From contig JBIQLN010000001.1 in the NCBI GenBank assembly GCA_044464225.1, positions 62,001 through 126,000 on the forward strand: DNA of 64,000 nt. The letters run 5' to 3'. Shown one piece after another: positions 1-11,514 of the stretch. Every line of letters starts with the position of its first letter. The stretch's first letter is position 1. The position numbers and the translations under genes were made by a program. The notes beneath the pieces are model-generated. The model was given only the letters and a program-made list of their open reading frames with translations. It did not search any database and had not been told where the DNA came from. The DNA is from 66-474 sp044464225 (GTDB lineage: Bacteria > Pseudomonadota > Gammaproteobacteria > Xanthomonadales > Rhodanobacteraceae).

Positions 1-450
1 GGAATCGGCGATGTTGAACGCGGGAAACGACCACGCGTGCCAGTAGACCTGGATGAAATCGGTGACTTGGCCATGGATCAGCCGATCGATCAGGTTGCCG
101 AGCGCGCCGCCGATGATCAGCGCCACCGGCAGCGCGGTGCGCCAGTCGCGGCGCGCGATGCGCGCCAACCACACGATCAGGCCGGCGCACACCACCACGG
201 CGAGTCCGCCGAACAGCCACGTCTGCCAGCCGGACGAGTCGGCGAGGAAGCTGAAAGCCGCGCCGCGATTGAAGGCCAGCGTCCAGTTCAATACGTGCGG
301 GATCACCTCGTGCGGCACGTACGGCATCAGCGCGTGCCGCACCACGGCCTTGGTGACCTGGTCCAGCGCGATCACCAGCACCGATACGGCGAGCCACGCC
401 AGCGCGTTGGGTTTGGGCAATTGGCTCAAGCAATGTCCCCGCGGCTGCAT
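1..450 (-). CDS. lspA: Lipoprotein signal peptidase (signal peptidase II), 3' end cut by the window edge
   Basis: Inner-membrane aspartyl protease that cleaves the signal peptide of diacylglyceryl-modified prolipoproteins. The first 150 residues are visible. They show an N-terminal hydrophobic segment with ALDQVTK, the family motif FNRGAAFSFL, two further membrane segments and both catalytic-aspartate blocks, NLIDR (Asp122) and FNIADS (Asp149). Only the last short stretch lies outside the window. The ATG at 450 is the only sensible start. In many proteobacteria lspA directly follows ileS. Here six genes separate them, so lspA probably has its own promoter or is read with the SGNH hydrolase gene upstream. 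Confidence 0.95.
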   Translation of the reverse strand, partial: MQPRGHCLSQLPKPNALAWLAVSVLVIALDQVTKAVVRHALMPYVPHEVIPHVLNWTLAFNRGAAFSFLADSSGWQTWLFGGLAVVVCAGLIVWLARIARRDWRTALPVALIIGGALGNLIDRLIHGQVTDFIQVYWHAWSFPAFNIADS

Positions 451-479
451 GCGAAGCGCGAATGATAGCCGCGCGTGAA

Positions 480-1091
480 TCAATCCCCCGCCAGGGCCGT
501 TCGTGCGAGGGGCAGCACGGTCTCGGTCCAGCGTGCGTACTGCGCGCCGGACGGGTGCAAACCGTCGGCCACCAGTTCCTTGCGCGACCCTGGTGCACGG
601 GAAATCGCGGTGACGTCGACCCAGGCCGCACCAGCGCTTGCGGTTTCCGCCGACGCAATGGCGTTGAACGCATCGATTTCGCGCGCGATCCGTACAGCAT
701 CGCGGCCGTCTCGCGCTGCGAATGGCGTGCCCCCCCAGTCTGGAATCGACACCACGATCACGCGCGCGGCGTGGCCGCCGGCCAGCGCGATCGCGCGTTG
801 CAGCAGATCGCGGAACTGCCCGCCATATTCTCCGGGCGGCCGGCCGCGATACTGGTTGTTGACGCCGATCAGCAACGTGACCAACGCGTACGGCGGCGAG
901 AACGCCTCCGCATCCATCGCAGCCGAAAGCTCATCGGTGGTCCAACCGGTGGTCGCCACGATTTGCGGATCGCCGATGTCGATGCCCCCGGCGCGCAGCC
1001 GGTGCGCGAGTTGCGTCGGCCAGCGCTCGCCGGGCGCGACGCCTTCACCGATGGTGTAGGAATCGCCGAGCGCAAGAAACCGGAGCGCCAT
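480..1091 (-). CDS. SGNH/GDSL-family hydrolase
   Basis: A 203-residue esterase/lipase-like hydrolase. Block I is GDSYT with nucleophile Ser11, block III is GVNNQ near residue 76, and block V is DGLHP with Asp176 and His179, so the catalytic set is complete. There is no signal peptide, so it is probably cytoplasmic. Its ATG (1089-1091) abuts the stop codon of the upstream aminotransferase, which points to co-transcription and translational coupling. The substrate cannot be read from sequence; related small SGNH enzymes act on acyl or acetyl esters. Confidence 0.88.
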   Translation of the reverse strand: MALRFLALGDSYTIGEGVAPGERWPTQLAHRLRAGGIDIGDPQIVATTGWTTDELSAAMDAEAFSPPYALVTLLIGVNNQYRGRPPGEYGGQFRDLLQRAIALAGGHAARVIVVSIPDWGGTPFAARDGRDAVRIAREIDAFNAIASAETASAGAAWVDVTAISRAPGSRKELVADGLHPSGAQYARWTETVLPLARTALAGD

Positions 1092-2336
1092 TCAGGCGAC
1101 CTTCGATTCCGGCTGCTCCTCTTCCATTCTCGCCAGCACGCGTTCGATGCGCGCGAACACGTCGGCGATCTCGGTGGCTTGAGGCAGCAAGGTGATCCGG
1201 AAATGCCGGCTCGACGACAGGTTGAAGCTGGAGCCCGGCACCACCAGCGCGTGCTCCTCGTCCAACAGGCGCAGCGCGAAGGCGCCGTCGTCGAACTGCG
1301 GAAAAGCGTCCGTACGCACCGACGGGAACGCATACAACGCGCCGTCCGGCGCCACGCACTCGAGAAACCGGCTGCATGCGACGCTTGCGAGGACCGCGCG
1401 GCGCGATTCGTACAAGCGTCCGCCCGGCGCGGTCAGCGCCGTGATGGTGTCGGGTCCGGTCAAGGCCGGCTCGATCGCCCACTGCGCGGGCACGTTCGCG
1501 CACAGGCGCAGCGCAGCGAGCAACTGCAGGGCGTCGCGATACGCCTCGACACGCTCGCCCGCGCCGGACAACGTGGCCCAGCCGATCCGGAAGCCGCAGG
1601 CGCGATGGACCTTTGACAAACCCGCGAACGTCACGCACGGCTGTTCGCCCGACAACGAAGCGAGCGGCGTGAACGGTGCATCGTCGTAGCGGATCTCGTC
1701 GTAGATTTCGTCGGAGAGCAGCAGCAGGCCGTGTTTTTCGGCGATTGCGACGATGCGCTCCAACAGTTCGCGCGGGTAGCACGCACCCGTCGGATTGTTG
1801 GGATTGATCAGCACGATCGCGCGGGTGCGTGGCCCGCACAATGCCTCGATCTCGTCCGGGTCTGGCAAGTGCGCGCGCGACGCCGGGCAGGCGTAGTAGC
1901 GCGGCGTGCCGGCGTTGAGGATGGTCGCGGCGCTCCACAACGGATAGTCCGGCGCCGGCAGCAGTACCTCGTCGCCGGGATTCAGCAAGGCGCGCAGCGC
2001 AAGGTCGATCAGTTCGCTGACGCCGTTGCCGATGAACACGCGCTCGATGCCGGGGACGCTCGCACCGCGCGCGCGCTGGCGCGCCAGGATTGCCTCGCGT
2101 GCCGATTCCAGCCCCTGCTCGTGGCCATACGCATCGCTGTCGGCGAGGTGCGCGGTGATCGCGGCCGTGAGGTGCGCGGGTGCGCGAAAACCGAACCGCC
2201 CCGGATTGCCGATGTTGAGCTTCAGCACGGGATGGCCAGCGGCCTCCAGCGCCCGCGCGTGCCGGGCCAGCGCGCCTCGGATTTCGTAGCGGACTTCGGC
2301 AAGATGGAAGCTTGGATGAATGGCGGTGGGGCGCAT
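1092..2336 (-). CDS. alaA: Class I/II pyridoxal-phosphate aminotransferase, AlaA-like
   Basis: A 414-residue fold-type I aminotransferase. Visible motifs are the PNNPTG loop, SDEIYDEI with the aspartate that contacts the PLP ring nitrogen, the LSKVHRACGFRIGW segment containing the PLP-binding lysine (about residue 244), and a C-terminal FRITLL arginine region. Length and the LSK-x-x-R-x-x-GFR pattern fit the alanine transaminase AlaA group (pyruvate + glutamate to alanine + 2-oxoglutarate), although other aminotransferases of this subfamily cannot be excluded. The gene is divergent from rsgA, and a TAGCAT -10-like element lies about 30 bases upstream. It is followed immediately by the SGNH hydrolase gene. 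Confidence 0.8.
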   Translation of the reverse strand: MRPTAIHPSFHLAEVRYEIRGALARHARALEAAGHPVLKLNIGNPGRFGFRAPAHLTAAITAHLADSDAYGHEQGLESAREAILARQRARGASVPGIERVFIGNGVSELIDLALRALLNPGDEVLLPAPDYPLWSAATILNAGTPRYYACPASRAHLPDPDEIEALCGPRTRAIVLINPNNPTGACYPRELLERIVAIAEKHGLLLLSDEIYDEIRYDDAPFTPLASLSGEQPCVTFAGLSKVHRACGFRIGWATLSGAGERVEAYRDALQLLAALRLCANVPAQWAIEPALTGPDTITALTAPGGRLYESRRAVLASVACSRFLECVAPDGALYAFPSVRTDAFPQFDDGAFALRLLDEEHALVVPGSSFNLSSSRHFRITLLPQATEIADVFARIERVLARMEEEQPESKVA

Positions 2337-2573
2337 GGCTGCAAACGTTCTCGGGTTCGGGCATGCTAGCGGCGATCACGGTATCCGGGAACCCGAGGAA
2401 CCCCTCCCCGAGCGAAGGCAGATTGCATGGCATCCGGCGCGCGGCAAGCGGAGCGTACGCGCAGTACGCGAGCATTGCCGCACCGCCGGCGCCCAAGCCC
2501 GACGTTCGGCAGAGGCCGCCCCGCCGTTCTCCCGCAACACCACATCGAGCCTCGATTATCGGCGACCTCCGCC

Positions 2574-3635
2574 ATGGCAACCGTTTCCACGCAATCGGCG
2601 TCGACGCTGCAGCGCATCGGCTGGCAAGGCGATCTCCCCCCACTCGCGAGCGGCCAGGTGCTTGCGCGGGTGTCGGCCCAGCACCGGGCAGGGTACGAGG
2701 TCCACGACGGCGAGCATGCGTTCAATGCACAACCCGCGCCTAAATTCCTGAAGCGCAACCTCGATCCATCCGAACGTCCCGCGGTCGGCGATTTCGTGGT
2801 CATCGAGACCGGCACGCCGCCGCACATCGTGGAAGTGCTGCCGCGACGCGGCGTGCTCGAGCGCGCGGCCGCGGGCGAACGCTATGCCCGCCAGATCATC
2901 GCCAGCAACATCGACGTGGTGCTGGTGCTGACCGGCCTCGACGACGACTTCAACCCGGCACGCATCGAACGCTACCTTGCCCTCGTCGAAGGTTCGGGCG
3001 CGCGCGCCGTCGTGGTGCTGACCAAGCACGACACCGTCGATCCCGATGAGGCCGAAAGCACGATGGCCGAATTGCGTGAACGCCTGCCCGAGGCCACGCC
3101 GGTCATCCCGGTAAACGGGAAGGACGCAACGCGCGTCGCCGCGCTGGATCAATTTCTTGCACCCGGCGCCACGGCGGTGCTGGTGGGTTCTTCGGGCGCC
3201 GGCAAATCCACGCTCACCAACACCCTGCTGGGCGAAAACCGGATGGCTACCGCCGCGACCCGCGCCAGTGACGACCGCGGCCGGCACACCACCACCCATC
3301 GCGCGCTGCTGCCGCTGCCGTGTGGCGCCTGCCTGATCGACACCCCGGGCATGCGCGAACTGAAATTGACCGGCGACGAAGACCTGGAATTGTTCGCCGA
3401 CATCGACGCGCTGACCGAACAATGCCGGTTCGCCGATTGCAGCCACGCGACCGAGCCCGGCTGCGCGGTGCGCGCGGCCCTCGACGCCGGGGAACTCGAT
3501 CCCGCGCGTTGGCGGCATTACCAGAAGCTGCGCGACCAGCGCGAAGAACAGGCCGCGCGATTCGAGGATCGCCTGCGCGGCACGCGCCAGCCAATCCGTC
3601 CCCACCGCCACCGCGATTGGCAGGAACGCGAGTAG
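2574..3635 (+). CDS. rsgA: Ribosome small-subunit-dependent GTPase A
   Basis: A circularly permuted GTPase that helps late 30S maturation. From the ATG at 2574 it is 353 residues. An N-terminal OB-fold is followed by the G4 motif TKHD (about residue 150), G1/P-loop GSSGAGKST (about 205), G3 DTPG, and a C-terminal zinc knuckle with CRFADCSH and a following cysteine. The G4-before-G1 order is diagnostic of the YjeQ/RsgA family. The frame is open further upstream, but that stretch looks non-coding. The DUF1704 gene starts 10 bases after the stop, so the two are probably co-transcribed. Confidence 0.95.
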   Translation: MATVSTQSASTLQRIGWQGDLPPLASGQVLARVSAQHRAGYEVHDGEHAFNAQPAPKFLKRNLDPSERPAVGDFVVIETGTPPHIVEVLPRRGVLERAAAGERYARQIIASNIDVVLVLTGLDDDFNPARIERYLALVEGSGARAVVVLTKHDTVDPDEAESTMAELRERLPEATPVIPVNGKDATRVAALDQFLAPGATAVLVGSSGAGKSTLTNTLLGENRMATAATRASDDRGRHTTTHRALLPLPCGACLIDTPGMRELKLTGDEDLELFADIDALTEQCRFADCSHATEPGCAVRAALDAGELDPARWRHYQKLRDQREEQAARFEDRLRGTRQPIRPHRHRDWQERE

Positions 3636-3645
3636 CATCATCGGG

Positions 3646-4896
3646 ATGAAGGCAACGCTCGCGCCCGCCCTGCGGCGATACGCCGAGCTGGACAGGCGGC
3701 TGGTCAAGGCCGTGCGGAAGATCCGGGTGCTCGACATGATGGCGTGGCCAGCCGCGGTCGAGCAGCGTTTTCTCGCTGACCTGAAGCGCGGCCGGGAAAC
3801 GCTGCCGCGGTTCGAATACCGACCGCCCGATTTCTTCGTGCAACGTGCGGATCTTCTCGAAATCGCGGCGGCAGCCGATGTATCGCACCCGCTCGGCGCC
3901 CATCTCGCGCGCAGTGCCGGTTCGTGGCACATCGCCGCGCGGATGCTGGAGGCGGTCGGGACGGCAGGGGTGGTCGAGCCTTCCATCGAACTGTATGGCA
4001 AACCCGGCGATCCGTTGCCGGGCGGCGGCCAGACCAACCTCGACGCCGCCCGCTGGTTTCTGGAAATCGCGCGCGAAACGGCCGATTGCGAGACGCTGCC
4101 GGAGGCGGATTACTGCATCCCGGCCGAAGCCCTCCGCGAAGACGTGCAGGCCGAAGTCGACGCCTGGTTCGGCGCCGGCAAGGTTCGCGTCGAGATCGAT
4201 CCCGGACTGACCGCCAAGGCCGCGGCCGGCGCGAGCCGCATCCGTCTGCGGGCCGGCGCGCGTTTCAGCGAGTACGACCGCTCGCAACTGCTCGCGCACG
4301 AAGCCCTGGTGCACACGCTCACCGCCCGCAACGGGCGGGCACAACCGATCTTGAAATCACTTTCCCGCACCGCACCGCGGGCCACCGCGACGCAGGAGGG
4401 CCTGGCCGTGTTCGCGGAGCTCATGTCCGGCTCCATCGACATCGCTCGCCTGCAGCGGATCAGCCTGCGCATCCTTGCCATAGACATGGCGCTGAACGGT
4501 GCGGATTTCATCGAGGTCTACCACTGGTTCCGCGAGCAGGGCCAGAGCGTCGCCGACAGCTTCTACTCCACCCAGCGCGTGTACCGCGGCGTGCCCGTCA
4601 CGGGTGGCGCGGCGTTCACCAAGGACAACGTGTATCTCGCGGGCCTGCTGACGATGCACACGTTCTTCCGCTGGGCGCTCAAGCGCCGCCGGCTGGACCT
4701 GCTGCACCACCTGTTCGCGGGAAAACTGTCGCTTGACGATGCAATCGCGCTGCAGCCCTGTTTCGCGGATGGCTCGGTCGCGGCACCGAAATACCTGCCG
4801 CCGTGGGTGCGGCATTCCCGCGGCCTCGCAGGGAAACTCGCGTTCTCGCTGTTCGCCAACCAGATCAGGATGGGGCGCATCGGCGAGTGGGAATGA
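3646..4896 (+). CDS. DUF1704 'QEGLA motif' zinc metallopeptidase-like protein
   Basis: A 416-residue protein of the family annotated as 'flavohemoglobin expression-modulating QEGLA motif protein' (DUF1704). The metalloprotease signature HEALVH (about residue 218) and the downstream TQEGLAVF motif (about 248), which supplies the third ligand, are both intact. The family includes the human MATCAP tubulin carboxypeptidases; the bacterial substrate is unknown to me. There is no signal peptide. It sits 10 bases after rsgA and ends before a convergent S9 peptidase gene. Catalytic competence is inferred from the intact motifs only. Confidence 0.85.
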   Translation: MKATLAPALRRYAELDRRLVKAVRKIRVLDMMAWPAAVEQRFLADLKRGRETLPRFEYRPPDFFVQRADLLEIAAAADVSHPLGAHLARSAGSWHIAARMLEAVGTAGVVEPSIELYGKPGDPLPGGGQTNLDAARWFLEIARETADCETLPEADYCIPAEALREDVQAEVDAWFGAGKVRVEIDPGLTAKAAAGASRIRLRAGARFSEYDRSQLLAHEALVHTLTARNGRAQPILKSLSRTAPRATATQEGLAVFAELMSGSIDIARLQRISLRILAIDMALNGADFIEVYHWFREQGQSVADSFYSTQRVYRGVPVTGGAAFTKDNVYLAGLLTMHTFFRWALKRRRLDLLHHLFAGKLSLDDAIALQPCFADGSVAAPKYLPPWVRHSRGLAGKLAFSLFANQIRMGRIGEWE

Positions 4897-4925
4897 CGGG
4901 CCGCATGCCCGCCGGGCTTCGCTCT

Positions 4926-4966
4926 GGCCAGCCCGACCTGTGTCCGGATCGCGGGTCAGGCTGGCC
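4926..4966. terminator. Inverted repeat between convergent genes, possible bidirectional terminator
   Basis: Arms 4926-4938 and 4954-4966 pair at 12 of 13 positions around a 15-base loop. They sit in the 90-base gap between the convergent DUF1704 and S9 peptidase genes. There is no T-run on either side, so it may only pause or protect transcript ends. Confidence 0.45.
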
Positions 4967-4986
4967 GCATGGAGCGCGCCGGATGC

Positions 4987-6975
4987 TCAATGGGCAGCGG
5001 CGGCCATCGTCTGTGCTTCCGGCCCGATGTTCGCATCCAGGAACGCATCCACTTTCTCGAACAGCTCGGCGATGTCCTTCTCGTCGTAGAAACCGTGCCA
5101 CTCGTCGGGTTTGTACAGCCACTCGTGCGGAATCTTGCGTTTCAGCATGGCCATGTGCAGTTCCTGGCCCTGCGACGGCAACACGACGGTGTCGCGTCCG
5201 CCCACGACCAGCATCACCTTCGCCTTGAGGCTGGCAAGCTGGTAAACGGGCGAATGTTGCGCCAACGCGGTCTCATCCGTGCCCATCGTGCGCTGCCAGT
5301 AGCGCTCGCTGTAGAGCGTCTGCGCTGCATCCCGCCGCCCCAGCATTTCGGGCAGGTTGTAGACGCCTACATAACCGATGGCACACCGGTACAAGTCGGG
5401 TGCGGATACCGCGCCTTCCAGCGCCGCGTAGCCGCCGTAGCTGCCACCGTAGATGCAGATGCGATCCTTGTCGGCAATGCCCTGGGCGATGGCCCAACGC
5501 GTCGCGTCGGTGACGTCGTCCTGCATGGTGCCGCCCCATTGGTGCCAGCCGGCTTGCTCGAAATCGAAACCGTAGCCGCCCGAGCCGCGGTAATTCACCT
5601 GCAGCACGGCGTAGCCACGCGTCGCCATCGCCTGCACGTAGGGGTCGTATTCCCACCAGTCGCGGATGCCGTACGGGCCACCATGCACGAACACCACCAT
5701 CGGCAGGTTCTTACCGCCGTCCTTGCCGGGCGGATAGGTGATGTAACCCTGCTCCGTCAGCCCGTCACGGGTCTTGAAATGGAAGGGTTCCGCGCGACCG
5801 AGCTGGTTGGGGTCGATCCACTTCGCACGCTGCAGCAGCGGCGTGAAGGTGTTGGATGCCCTGTCGTACAGGAAGAACGTGCCGGGATCCACGTCGGCCT
5901 GCACCAGGGCGATGGCCTTGCTGCCGTCGTCGGTCCCGGAGACGAAACTCACGTCCTCGCCGGGATATTGCTGCATCAGTTCGACCAGCGCCTTGACGCC
6001 CGGCGCCTGGTTGTCGAATACGGAAACGGCAGGTCGGCCGTCGGTGAATTCCACGCCAATCACGGAATCGGAAGCAAGCCCTCGCGCAAGATTCGTCGCC
6101 TCGACGTGCGGATTGCTCCACACGCGAGCCATCTTCCGCGTAACCGGATCGAATTTGCAGATGCCGAAACCGGGCGTGCCGGGACAGGTGAACCACGCTG
6201 TCTTGTCGTCGGCGCCGAACCCGATCGGCCAGTCGCGATCGTTGCTGGCCTGATACAGCAATTCCCAGTCTCCACCTTCGGGCGGGCGCATGTAGATCGC
6301 GCGACGGCCATCGAGGTCGTCGCCCATCGCGAAACGCACATGGCCGTGGTGGTCGGCGAGGAACGATGCTTCGCGCATCGGCGCGCCGGCGATGCGCACT
6401 TTGTTGCCGTCTCGCACATCCATCCGGTACACGGCACTCAAGCCACCGGCCGATCCCGATCCCTCCCAACTCGTGATGCTGGCGAGAATGTGGTCGGAAT
6501 CGCCATCGATGCGCGACAGGAACTCGGCAGTCCCGTTCTCGGCAGTCACTTTGTGGATATGCGAGCCTGCCTGCATGTCGCCTGCCCGATAGCCATAAAG
6601 CATGGTCGAGCTGCCGCCATCTGCCTCGACACTGTAAAGCTCACCAGTCGCAAGCGGCATGTCCCAGCCGCCCTGATGCTGGGCTTCGTCGTACACCAGG
6701 TACTTTGGCGAAACCCACCAGAAATCCAAAACGTCGTCGCCTTCGCGCGGCGCGACATTCACTCCCTTCTTCGTCACCAGATTGATCAGCGTCAGTACGG
6801 TCTGGCCACTGTCCAGCACCGAGGTGGCCGCGATGTGCGTGCCATCAGGGGAAATCTTCACCATCTTGTAGCGTGAGTGTCGCGCGAGATTGGTGAACGA
6901 CACCGGCGCCGCCAGCGCGACCCCGGCGAGCAGGCACAGCACCAAACCCACGATGCAACGTCGTGCGTCTTTCAT
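4987..6975 (-). CDS. Secreted S9-family prolyl-oligopeptidase-like peptidase
   Basis: A 662-residue serine peptidase. An N-terminal signal peptide (hydrophobic core LVLCLLAGVALAA) predicts export to the periplasm. A beta-propeller-like region fills roughly residues 30-390, and an alpha/beta hydrolase domain follows. The nucleophile elbow is GGSYGGYA, the acid lies in VVGGRDTVV and the histidine in DEWHGFY, so the triad is complete. The oxyanion region FVHGGPYGIRDW is also present. The family cleaves short peptides, often dipeptides from proline or acylated N-termini. The gene lies between ileS and a convergent gene and seems to stand alone. Confidence 0.92.
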   Translation of the reverse strand: MKDARRCIVGLVLCLLAGVALAAPVSFTNLARHSRYKMVKISPDGTHIAATSVLDSGQTVLTLINLVTKKGVNVAPREGDDVLDFWWVSPKYLVYDEAQHQGGWDMPLATGELYSVEADGGSSTMLYGYRAGDMQAGSHIHKVTAENGTAEFLSRIDGDSDHILASITSWEGSGSAGGLSAVYRMDVRDGNKVRIAGAPMREASFLADHHGHVRFAMGDDLDGRRAIYMRPPEGGDWELLYQASNDRDWPIGFGADDKTAWFTCPGTPGFGICKFDPVTRKMARVWSNPHVEATNLARGLASDSVIGVEFTDGRPAVSVFDNQAPGVKALVELMQQYPGEDVSFVSGTDDGSKAIALVQADVDPGTFFLYDRASNTFTPLLQRAKWIDPNQLGRAEPFHFKTRDGLTEQGYITYPPGKDGGKNLPMVVFVHGGPYGIRDWWEYDPYVQAMATRGYAVLQVNYRGSGGYGFDFEQAGWHQWGGTMQDDVTDATRWAIAQGIADKDRICIYGGSYGGYAALEGAVSAPDLYRCAIGYVGVYNLPEMLGRRDAAQTLYSERYWQRTMGTDETALAQHSPVYQLASLKAKVMLVVGGRDTVVLPSQGQELHMAMLKRKIPHEWLYKPDEWHGFYDEKDIAELFEKVDAFLDANIGPEAQTMAAAAH

Positions 6976-7033
6976 GGTTCGCCCCCTTTCCCCGGCCGCG
7001 CGTCATGCGGCCGGGTCCGATGCTAGCGCGGAA

Positions 7034-9945
<2,912 letters not shown>

Positions 9946-9949
<4 letters not shown>

Positions 9950-10902
9950 GCGATGGCTCCGGAAAAAACAGACGAGTCGGCAAGGATGCGGCGTGCTTCG
10001 GCGGCGTCGCGATCCATCTGGGCGCGCAGCGCATCCAGATCGGCGAATTTTTCCTCGTCGCGCAGCTTGGCGACGAACTCGATCCCGATGCGGCACCCGT
10101 ACAGGTCACCCTCGAAATCGAACAAATGCGCTTCCAGCAGCGGCTCGCCACCACCGGCGACGGTCGGGCGCACCCCGAGGCTCGCCACGCCCGGCCACCA
10201 TCGATCGCCCACGCGTACCCGCACCGCGAAAATGCCGGACACCGGCGACACCCGCTTGCCCAGCCGGATGTTGGCGGTCGGATAGCCGAGCGTGCGGCCC
10301 ATGCGCTGTCCGCGCACGACCCGCCCGCTCATGGTGAACGGACGCCCCAGCAATGCCGCGGCGTGGGCAAAGTCGCCAGAAGCCAGCGCACCGCGGACCC
10401 GCGACGCCGACACGCGCTCATCGTCGGCGGTCGTGATGGCGTCCAGCACGCGCACCTCGTAGGGGCCTTCGCCCTGCATCGCTTCGAGCAGCGCCACGTC
10501 GCCCACGCGGTTGTGGCCGAAGCGGAAATCGGCGCCCACCCAGATTTCGCGCGCACCCATCCGCGCAACCAGCACGTCACGCACGAAATCGTCCGCCTGC
10601 ATCGCCACCAGCTCCGCATTGAAGCGAAGCAGGAGCAACTGCTCGATCCCGGCATCCGCGAAACCGCACAATTTTTCATGCACCGACGACAGCCGCTTCA
10701 GCGGGGCGGGTGAGAAATAGCTGCGCGGCAGGGGTTCGAAGCTCACCGCAGCCGCGACCAGACCACGCTTCGTCGCGCGTTCGCGCACCTTCGCCAGCAG
10801 CGCCGCGTGGCCGCGGTGCAGGCCATCGAACGCGCCGATCGCGAGCACGCTGCCGGCCGGAGCCAGGCACGGCCCCGCAATGTCGCGGTGGATCTTGAGC
10901 AT
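9946..10902 (-). CDS. ribF: Bifunctional riboflavin kinase / FAD synthetase
   Basis: A 318-residue enzyme that makes FMN and FAD from riboflavin. The N-terminal nucleotidyltransferase domain has GAFDGLHRGH (HxGH-like), and the C-terminal flavokinase domain has GYPTANI. The ATG at 10900-10902 gives the usual family length. A TATACT -10 box ends six bases upstream of it, so the mRNA may be leaderless. The stop overlaps the ileS GTG by four bases. Together with the riboswitch-controlled rib operon farther right, it completes the end of the flavin pathway. Confidence 0.95.
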
Positions 10903-10908
10903 CGAAAA

Positions 10909-10914
10909 AGTATA
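10909..10914 (-). promoter_or_regulatory. -10 box of ribF, placed for a leaderless transcript
   Basis: TATACT on the minus strand, followed by exactly six bases and then the ribF ATG, so transcription would start at or next to the A of the start codon. No good -35 hexamer is visible at 17-18 bases. Confidence 0.5.
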
Positions 10915-11014
10915 TTGGAGCGGAGTTTCGTCGTGCGATCGTTCCTGGCCACGGCCTGGTGGACATCCTTCCGGCAAGGCGCGCTCGCTCGCGCCGGTGG
11001 TCATCGATGCAACC

Positions 11015-11503
11015 TCAATCGAGCGGCACGCAGCCCGTCGTGTCGATGCGGGCCAGCAAGCCGCTTACCCGGCCGTGGCCCGGCACTTCCAGTTCGGGTG
11101 CGACATCCGCCAGCGGCAGCAGCACGAACGCGCGTTCGCACAGGCGTGGATGCGGCACCACGAGGTCCGGTTCATCGACGGTCCGGTCGCCATACAACAG
11201 CAGGTCGAGATCGAGGACACGCGGGCCGTTGCGGATGGTACGCACCCGCCCCGCGCGGGTTTCGATCATCCGCAGCGCGTCGAGCAATGCGCGCGGCGGC
11301 AGCGATGTTTCGAGCCGCGCGGCGGCGTTGACGAAGTCGGGTTGCTCGATGATGCCCCAGGGCGGCGTGCGGTACAGGCGCGAACATGCGAGCAACCGGG
11401 TTTGCGGCAGCGCGGCCAGCGCACCCACGCCATGCAGGACCTTTGCGCGCGGATCATCGAGGTTGCTGCCCAGCGCAACGCAAGCGGTGACCGTTTCAGC
11501 CAT
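11015..11503 (-). CDS. folK: HPPK: 2-amino-4-hydroxy-6-hydroxymethyldihydropteridine pyrophosphokinase
   Basis: A 162-residue folate-pathway kinase that transfers pyrophosphate from ATP to hydroxymethyl-dihydropterin. Motifs: the N-terminal ALGSNL, then RNGPRVLDLDLLLYG with the metal-binding DLD pair, and VPHPRLCERAFVLLPL. The ATG at 11501-11503 gives the standard length. It lies 11 bases after the pcnB stop on the same strand. pcnB-folK is a common gammaproteobacterial pair. No panB/panC genes follow; the next gene is ribF. Confidence 0.95.
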   Translation of the reverse strand: MAETVTACVALGSNLDDPRAKVLHGVGALAALPQTRLLACSRLYRTPPWGIIEQPDFVNAAARLETSLPPRALLDALRMIETRAGRVRTIRNGPRVLDLDLLLYGDRTVDEPDLVVPHPRLCERAFVLLPLADVAPELEVPGHGRVSGLLARIDTTGCVPLD

Positions 11504-11514
11504 GCTGCCGAGCC

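Noticed and set aside
4969..6876. A 635-codon plus-strand open frame
   Set aside because: It is the antisense shadow of the S9 peptidase gene, which has a signal peptide and full catalytic triad; the plus-strand product is His/Arg-rich with no domain.
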